Positions 59,192 to 64,000 of a stretch of 64,000 nt of DNA are shown here, piece after piece. Source of the stretch: Thiohalocapsa sp. PB-PSB1 (GTDB lineage Bacteria; Pseudomonadota; Gammaproteobacteria; Chromatiales; Chromatiaceae); contig CP050890.1 of NCBI GenBank assembly GCA_016745215.1, positions 7,886,632-7,950,631 on the forward strand, read 5' to 3'. A program made the position numbers and the translations under genes. The first letter of the stretch is position 1. Each line of letters starts with the position of its first letter. The notes below the pieces were generated by a model. The model made no database searches and had not been told where the DNA came from. It was given only the letters and a program-made list of their open reading frames with translations.

Positions 59192-59441
59192 TAGGCTGTC
59201 GAAATGTCCTGAGTTTTGATGCCAAACCGATTCCGGGTCTTGGATTGCTTCATCGAACGCACTGGGGAAGCCTAATCGGTGTCGGGGTCGCTATCGGAAT
59301 CGAATCCGCTCATCGATCAAAGCAGCCAGCTCGATACCAATCCCTCATTCCGACCTTGACACCGACTCCGACCCCGACACCGACTAAGCATCCATAAACC
59401 GGGAAGCACTTGTTTTAGTGAGACGGCAGATTTCGGCAGCT
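59192..59441. mobile_element. MITE copy 2 (inverted relative to 41076)
   Basis: Reads as the inverse of the 41076-41333 element from TAGGCTGTCGAAAT onward. The far end is decayed (GATTTCGGCAGC). It inserts directly before the DUF2326 gene. Confidence 0.8.
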
Positions 59442-59442
59442 C

Positions 59443-59536
59443 ACCCTGGACCTATCTGGCCGGCGTCATCGCCGATCGCGGTGCCGGTCGCCCGGCAGCT
59501 TCTCTGCCGGCTCCGATACCGGGTCTCTGAACGGTT
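59443..59536 (+). pseudogene. Tail end of an IS66-family transposase
   Basis: About 94 bp nearly identical to 31347-31440, encoding WTYLAGVIADRGAGRPAA and a stop. No more of the gene is present. Confidence 0.75.
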
Positions 59537-59581
59537 ACGTTGAACGCTGGGAAGTTCACTACCTATCCTTGGCTGGGCCTT

Positions 59582-60934
59582 TCATTTGCCGATACAGAAT
59601 TCGCCAAAGATCTTATCGAGTAGATCGTCGGAGCTGAAGGCTCCGGTAATCTCGCTGAGACTTTGCTGTGCTTGGCGTAGGTCTTCGGCCATCAGCTCTG
59701 CCGATCCGCTGGCCTGAAAAACCCCCCTTGCCTCGGTCAGAGAAGCAGCGGTGCGCCGGAGCGCGTCCAGGTGGCGCCGTCGAGCACTAAAGGTGCCGCT
59801 TTCCGGTCCTCGATAGTCAGCGCAGGTTTTCAGGTGATTGCGCAATTGTTGGAGTCCCGCCCCAGTGCGCATGGAACAGGCAATTTCGGTGATTCCACCG
59901 GCCTGTTGATGTGTATCCGCAGCACGGCCACTGAGGTCGATCTTGTTGCGTATCAGAGTGAGATCAGCAGCAGCTGGCAGGCCATCGTAATCCAGGTCGG
60001 TTGCCCTCGGCTCCAGGCTGTCGTCGATGATCCAGAGCACATGGTCAGCATGGTCGATTTGTTCTTGCGCCCGGCGGATGCCTTCTTGCTCGATGGGGTC
60101 AGCGGATGGGCGAAGACCGGCGGTGTCGATGATTCGCAGCGGTAGTCCATCGACTTCGATGTCGGCACGCAAAATATCCCTGGTGGTACCGGGAATGGGC
60201 GTGACGATCGCCAGATCGTTGCCGGAAAGTGCATTCAGCAGGCTGGATTTCCCCGCGTTGGGTGCGCCAGCGATTACCACAAGCAGTCCATCGCGCACGC
60301 GTTCCCCGCGATGGGCATCAAGCAGCAAAGCGTCGACGTCGGTGATGATTGCCGATAAATCATCATCAATGGTCGAGTCCGTGATGAAGTCGATCTCCTC
60401 TTCTGGAAAATCCAATGCTGCCTCAACAAAACCGCGTAAGCGAATAAGGGAGTGAAGAATGCCATGAATGCGCCGTGACAGCTGACCCTGCATGGTTCGG
60501 GCAGCCAAACGCGCTTGCGTGCTCGTGGTGCTGTCGATCAGGTCGGCGACGGCCTCGGCTTGGGCAAGATCAAGGCGGCCTTCGAGAAAAGCGCGTTCAC
60601 TGAATTCGCCCGGCCGCGCCGAGCGGGCACCAAGTTGTAGGATGCGGTTCAGCAGCAGATCAAGTACTACTGGGCCGCCATGGCCATGGAGTTCCAGCAC
60701 ATCTTCGCCGGTAAACGAGTTTGGGCCGGGGAAATAGAGGGCGATGCCTTTGTCGATCGTTTCGTCATTGCCGTCGCGAAAATCGCGCAAGCTGGCTCGG
60801 CGCGGTTTAGGCAGCGCGCCGAGCAGAGCGGTTGCGATGTCTGCGACGCGTGAACCTGATACCCGGATAATGCCAATGCCGCCGCGACCGGGCGGGGTCG
60901 CCTCGGCGGCAATGGTGTCACGCGAAGGCGACAA
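59582..60934 (-). CDS. mnmE: tRNA modification GTPase MnmE
   Basis: 450 residues. N-terminal folate-binding region (TIAAEATPPGRGGIGIIRVSG), central GTPase domain with GAPNAGKSSLLNALSG (about 223-238), TTRDIL, DTAGLR and NKID, and the invariant C-terminal CIGK. With MnmG it installs the cmnm5 group on wobble uridines. It lies 33 bp behind yidC in the conserved origin-proximal order. Confidence 0.97.
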   Translation of the reverse strand: MSPSRDTIAAEATPPGRGGIGIIRVSGSRVADIATALLGALPKPRRASLRDFRDGNDETIDKGIALYFPGPNSFTGEDVLELHGHGGPVVLDLLLNRILQLGARSARPGEFSERAFLEGRLDLAQAEAVADLIDSTTSTQARLAARTMQGQLSRRIHGILHSLIRLRGFVEAALDFPEEEIDFITDSTIDDDLSAIITDVDALLLDAHRGERVRDGLLVVIAGAPNAGKSSLLNALSGNDLAIVTPIPGTTRDILRADIEVDGLPLRIIDTAGLRPSADPIEQEGIRRAQEQIDHADHVLWIIDDSLEPRATDLDYDGLPAAADLTLIRNKIDLSGRAADTHQQAGGITEIACSMRTGAGLQQLRNHLKTCADYRGPESGTFSARRRHLDALRRTAASLTEARGVFQASGSAELMAEDLRQAQQSLSEITGAFSSDDLLDKIFGEFCIGK

Positions 60935-60967
60935 AAAAAAGCTCGGCGCGGGGCAGGGGAGAGCGCT

Positions 60968-62659
60968 TCAGTGCCCGCGTTTTACCTTGTCAGCCTTTTC
61001 GATCCGCTGTGTGATGTACCACTGCTGAGCAATGGACAGCAATTGGTTAACCGTCCAGTACAACACCAAGCCGGATGGGAAAAAGGCAAAAAATACCGTA
61101 AACACAAATGGCAACGCCATCAGCACCTTGGCTTGAATCGGGTCCGGCGGCGGCGGGTTGAGCTTTTGCTGCACGAACATAGACACGCCCATGATCAGCG
61201 GCAGAACATAAAATGGGTCTGGTGCCGTCAGGTTGTTCAGCCAAAGCATAAATGGCGCGTGGCGAAGCTCGACGCTTTCAAGAAGAACCCAGTACAGGGC
61301 GATAAAGACGGGGATTTGGACCAGGATCGGCAAACAGCCGCCGAGGGGATTGATCTTCTCCTTTTTGTACATTTCCATCATTGCTTGGTTCATTCGATCC
61401 TTGTCGTCACCATAGCGGTCCTTCAGGGCCTGCATGCGCGGCGCCAACTTGCGCATGTTGGCCATGGATTTGTAGCTTGTTTCCGAGAGCTTGTAGAAAG
61501 CAGCCTTGATCAAAATCGTCAGGATGATGATGGCCCATCCCCAGTTACCAACGACCTTATGGATTAGGGTCAGAAGCCAGTGGATCGGTTCGGCAAGGAC
61601 CGTCAGCCAGCCATAGTCGACCGTCAGTTCCAGACCTGGGGCGATCTTCGCCAGCGTGTCATGCAGTTTGGGACCAGCGAACAGGCGACTTGAAAACGTA
61701 TGGGATTGTCCGGCTGGCACCTGCACCGCCGGCGAATAAGTGCCGATGATGTATCTGTCGCCAGCTACGGCCTTTGTGTAAAACGTCTGTGCCGACTGGG
61801 TTGGGGGTATCCAGGCCGCCATAAAGTAGTGCTGGATCATCGCGATCCAGCCATCGGTGACGGTGATTTTCAGGGCGGTATCGGAAATGTCGCCGAAAGA
61901 CTCCTTCTTGTACTTGAGTTCCGGACTGTAGTAGACGGCACCGGTATAGGTGTGGATAAAACTGGACTTGGCGGGGTCATACAGTTCTGTGCGTTGCAGT
62001 TGGTCGTAGACCCGCAGTTGCAGCGGCTTTGCTCCGTTGTTGAGTACCTCCTGCTCGACTTCAATGAGGTAGCTACCGCGTGTAAACCGATAGCGCTTGA
62101 ACACATCCACCCCTGTTTCACTTGACCAACGCAACTCAACCGTCATCGAATCGGCATCATCTGTCAATGCGAAGGCTTGCTGTTCGGCCGTGAACCTGGC
62201 CTTGTGATTCGGGAGTTTGACGTCTGCACCGCCCAACAGACCGGATTGAACGATAAACATATTCGGCGGCTGCGGCTTCAACAGCCGAAACTTGTCTTCC
62301 GGCTGATCTGCGACTCGCGCGTACTCTTTAAGCCACATGCTCTCGATGGTGCCTCCGATGGCGGAAATCTGAGCACGGATCAGATCGGTTTCCACCGAGA
62401 TTAGGTTTGACGCTGAACTTGTCTGTGTCGTGTTGGCGTCGACTACAGGTGGTGCCTCGGTGTCAGTGATCGGCGTTGGCGCATCTGGCGCGTCGGTCGG
62501 GGCTGCTGCGGACTCTGCCGGGGAGGGCAGGGTACTTGTTTGGTCTTCGGACGCGATTGGCGTTTGTTGCATGGGTCCATAGTCTTGCATCCATGCCTGG
62601 TAGATCAAAAACAGGATGGCGCCCAGAGCAAGGATGAGCATGAGCCGAATATTATCCAT
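60968..62659 (-). CDS. yidC: Membrane protein insertase YidC
   Basis: 563 residues from ATG 62659 (MDNIRLMLILALG). N-terminal membrane anchor, large periplasmic domain (about 60-350) and conserved C-terminal five-helix core with KLSETSYKSMANMRKLAPRMQALKDRYGDD, NPLGGCLPILVQIPVFIALYWVL and PSGLVLYWTVNQLLS. It inserts membrane proteins with or without SecYEG. The start overlaps the end of yidD by a few bases. Confidence 0.97.
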   Translation of the reverse strand: MDNIRLMLILALGAILFLIYQAWMQDYGPMQQTPIASEDQTSTLPSPAESAAAPTDAPDAPTPITDTEAPPVVDANTTQTSSASNLISVETDLIRAQISAIGGTIESMWLKEYARVADQPEDKFRLLKPQPPNMFIVQSGLLGGADVKLPNHKARFTAEQQAFALTDDADSMTVELRWSSETGVDVFKRYRFTRGSYLIEVEQEVLNNGAKPLQLRVYDQLQRTELYDPAKSSFIHTYTGAVYYSPELKYKKESFGDISDTALKITVTDGWIAMIQHYFMAAWIPPTQSAQTFYTKAVAGDRYIIGTYSPAVQVPAGQSHTFSSRLFAGPKLHDTLAKIAPGLELTVDYGWLTVLAEPIHWLLTLIHKVVGNWGWAIIILTILIKAAFYKLSETSYKSMANMRKLAPRMQALKDRYGDDKDRMNQAMMEMYKKEKINPLGGCLPILVQIPVFIALYWVLLESVELRHAPFMLWLNNLTAPDPFYVLPLIMGVSMFVQQKLNPPPPDPIQAKVLMALPFVFTVFFAFFPSGLVLYWTVNQLLSIAQQWYITQRIEKADKVKRGH

Positions 62660-62888
62660 GGTCACAGGGATTCCGCGGGTCGGGGACGGGATCGAAACCG
62701 CCGGCATGCCAGGGATGGCAGCGCGACAGTCGGCGCAAGGCCAGGAGGCTGCCACGCAGTGTACCGAAGCGATCAATAGCTTCGATGGCATACTGCGAGC
62801 AACTGGGATAGAAGCGGCAATGATTGCCGAGGAAGGGGCTTACCACGAGTTGGTAAGTGCGGATGAGCAATTTAGCAAGCCGGCGCAT
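62652..62888 (-). CDS. yidD: Membrane protein insertion efficiency factor YidD
   Basis: 78 residues from ATG 62888; an ATG at 62912 is also in frame. LIRTYQLVVSPFLGNHCRFYPSCSQYAIEAI and LRRLSRCHPWHAGGFDPVPD are diagnostic. It overlaps rnpA by 49 bp and yidC by 8 bp, so translation is tightly coupled. Confidence 0.95.
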   Translation of the reverse strand: MRRLAKLLIRTYQLVVSPFLGNHCRFYPSCSQYAIEAIDRFGTLRGSLLALRRLSRCHPWHAGGFDPVPDPRNPCDHG

Positions 62889-63286
62889 TCGAGTTCCCGA
62901 AGTTTCGTCCAAAGCCTATGCAGTGAATGTTGCAGATCTGCGTTGTTTGCCCTACTTGCTGCCGGTCTGCACATGATAACGATGTCGATCGGCCAAGTAC
63001 GGCAGTCGCAGGTACGAAAACTCTCGCGCACCAGGCGCTTGATGCGATTTCGGCCGACGGCCGTTGCCGCACATTTACGCGAGATCGCGAGACCGAGTCG
63101 AGCGTGCGATGGGCTTAATCCAGGGTGCACATCGTTATCGGTCTCCCCGTCAGCCACCTGTTGCGTCCGCACCAACAGGGTGAAGAAGCGATCAGAAGAC
63201 TTGGTTGGCTTGGCGAATACGCGCCTGTACTGCGTAGCACGGGTAAGCCGATGGCGACGCGAAAAGCCTTCGAATGATAACGACAC
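62840..63286 (-). CDS. rnpA: Ribonuclease P protein component RnpA
   Basis: 148 residues from GTG 63286 (the frame is open further, to ATG 63355). FSRRHRLTRATQYRRVFAKP, RLGLAISRKCAATAVGRNRIKRLVRESFR (the RNR-type basic signature) and DIVIMCRP are seen. It binds the RNase P RNA for tRNA 5' processing. The start is not certain, since neither candidate has a strong ribosome-binding site. Confidence 0.92.
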   Translation of the reverse strand: MSLSFEGFSRRHRLTRATQYRRVFAKPTKSSDRFFTLLVRTQQVADGETDNDVHPGLSPSHARLGLAISRKCAATAVGRNRIKRLVRESFRTCDCRTWPIDIVIMCRPAASRANNADLQHSLHRLWTKLRELECAGLLNCSSALTNSW

Positions 63287-63554
63287 CTGGTGTACTAGCC
63301 TCGGTGAGTTGGGATATACCTGCAACAAGCCTGTATTTCGATGCACCGAGATCACATCAGACTGGGCTCATATTCGGCTGGGCTCATGCCGGGCTGGTCT
63401 TGGTCTTCTGCGGCACGCTCTGGCAATCCGCATCGGTTGGGCTGCGGGCCTTGTGGAATCTCACAATTGCCTGCCATGGCGACTTCAGCTTGGTCGTGAA
63501 ATCAGCTCCTCGATCCAACTTTCAGACAAGTCCAACCTTAGGGCAGATCCAGCC

Positions 63555-63689
63555 TTAGGGTGCTAAACGCGCTCGGCCTTTGGCGCGACGTGCCTGAAGC
63601 ACTTTGCGGCCATTTCGTGTGGCGCGCCGGGCACGGAATCCATGCGTGCGCGCTCGTTTGAGACGACTGGGCTTAAAGGTTTGTTTCAC
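63555..63689 (-). CDS. rpmH: 50S ribosomal protein L34
   Basis: 44 residues from GTG 63689, with AGGGGG ahead of it. KQTFKPSRLKRARTHGFRAR followed by RKVLQARRAKGR is the invariant L34 sequence. In most bacteria rnpA follows within a few dozen bases; here 268 bp separate them. Confidence 0.97.
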   Translation of the reverse strand: MKQTFKPSRLKRARTHGFRARRATRNGRKVLQARRAKGRARLAP

Positions 63690-63776
63690 GAAACACCCCC
63701 TTGGGATGAGCAGGATATCTGGAAGGATGATAAGTCGTGCGTCTTCGGACATTCGACCTAACTGAAAAGGCCCGCA

Positions 63777-63805
63777 AGTTTAGCTTGCCGACCTGTTAAG
63801 GTCAA
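63777..63805 (-). promoter_or_regulatory. sigma70 promoter for rpmH
   Basis: On the minus strand TTGACC (63805-63800), a 17-bp spacer, and TAAACT (63782-63777). The start point would lie about 80 bp before the rpmH start. Confidence 0.72.
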
Positions 63806-63849
63806 TCGAAAACGATGGCCAACTGGTTTGCCAATGGGTTCTCTTGGGC

Positions 63850-63858
63850 TGTGGATAA
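63850..63858 (-). promoter_or_regulatory. Consensus DnaA box
   Basis: TGTGGATAA here, i.e. TTATCCACA on the minus strand: a perfect 9-mer between rpmH and the window edge, where oriC or the dnaA promoter normally lies. Only one box is seen before the window ends. Confidence 0.7.
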
Positions 63859-64000
63859 GTGTGCGCGAGACGGCTAGACTGACGACCTGTTGGAAGCGAC
63901 GCAGGCGGATTCTATTGCGATGTCATTTATCGGCTCGGGCGGAGATCGATTTTCCGTTGTTGCCAGCGCGCTTGTTCAGTGGTGATCCGTGGGGCGTTTC

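Noticed and set aside
1..64000. tRNA or rRNA genes
   Set aside because: No cloverleaf with T-arm and acceptor pairing or rRNA-like stretch was noticed; GTTCGAATCC-like words fall inside coding regions. This was a visual check only.

Overview
The window looks like chromosomal DNA of a GC-rich gammaproteobacterium, probably of the Chromatiales / purple-sulfur type. This rests on the gene families seen (rpmH-rnpA-yidD-yidC-mnmE at the origin, tandem PilU-like ATPases, DUF2782, DUF6489, TRAP and BCCT permeases, PEP-CTERM proteins, REP/RAYT elements), not on a database search.

Region 1 (1 to about 21,240) is an integron gene-cassette array. I count 21 attC sites, all in the same orientation, and the cassette genes read on the + strand. 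No integrase gene is in the window, so the array either continues to the left or is an integrase-less cluster. Cargo: two near-identical DUF4160/DUF2442 pairs, two HicAB modules, an addiction-module/ParE pair, membrane proteins, a K+-channel-like protein, two secreted proteins sharing a Trp/Pro/Gly-Tyr repeat, a PEP-CTERM-like protein whose frame runs through its attC, a zinc-ribbon/TPR/DUF1566 protein, a nuclease-like protein and a ParA cut off at the array edge. Three cassettes have no credible gene but share an about 105-bp degenerate internal repeat and almost the same attC. The array also holds an IS110-family element inside an attC, the 3' end of a group IIC-type intron, an IS91-type transposase between two attC sites and a REP-like palindrome cluster.

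Region 2 (about 21.3-30.7 kb) begins with a DDE insertion sequence. It continues with ordinary chromosomal genes: a metallophosphoesterase, small DUF proteins, a TRAP permease pair and two PilU-type ATPases.

Region 3 (about 30.7-37.8 kb) is a graveyard of mobile DNA: IS66, an IS630 split by an IS4-like element, IS801-like and tyrosine-recombinase remnants. It includes a toxin gene with two nonsense codons beside an intact antitoxin gene.

Region 4 (about 38-51 kb) has a BCCT transporter with an overlapping 33-codon membrane ORF, a 213-bp tandem array built around paired REPs, MITEs, and an efflux operon (SulP, FUSC, DUF1656, HlyD). An ion-channel gene in front of that operon is split by an ISAzo13 element.

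Region 5 (about 51-59.5 kb) has a phosphodiesterase/TPR/sulfotransferase gene with one in-frame TAG, a RAYT gene bracketed by its presumed REPs, a PEP-CTERM protein and a DUF2326 ATPase that looks like the surviving part of an ABC-3C defence locus.

Region 6 (59.6-64 kb) is the conserved origin-proximal block mnmE-yidC-yidD-rnpA-rpmH, with a consensus DnaA box at the right edge. The mobile-element-rich DNA therefore lies within a few kb to tens of kb of the probable replication origin.
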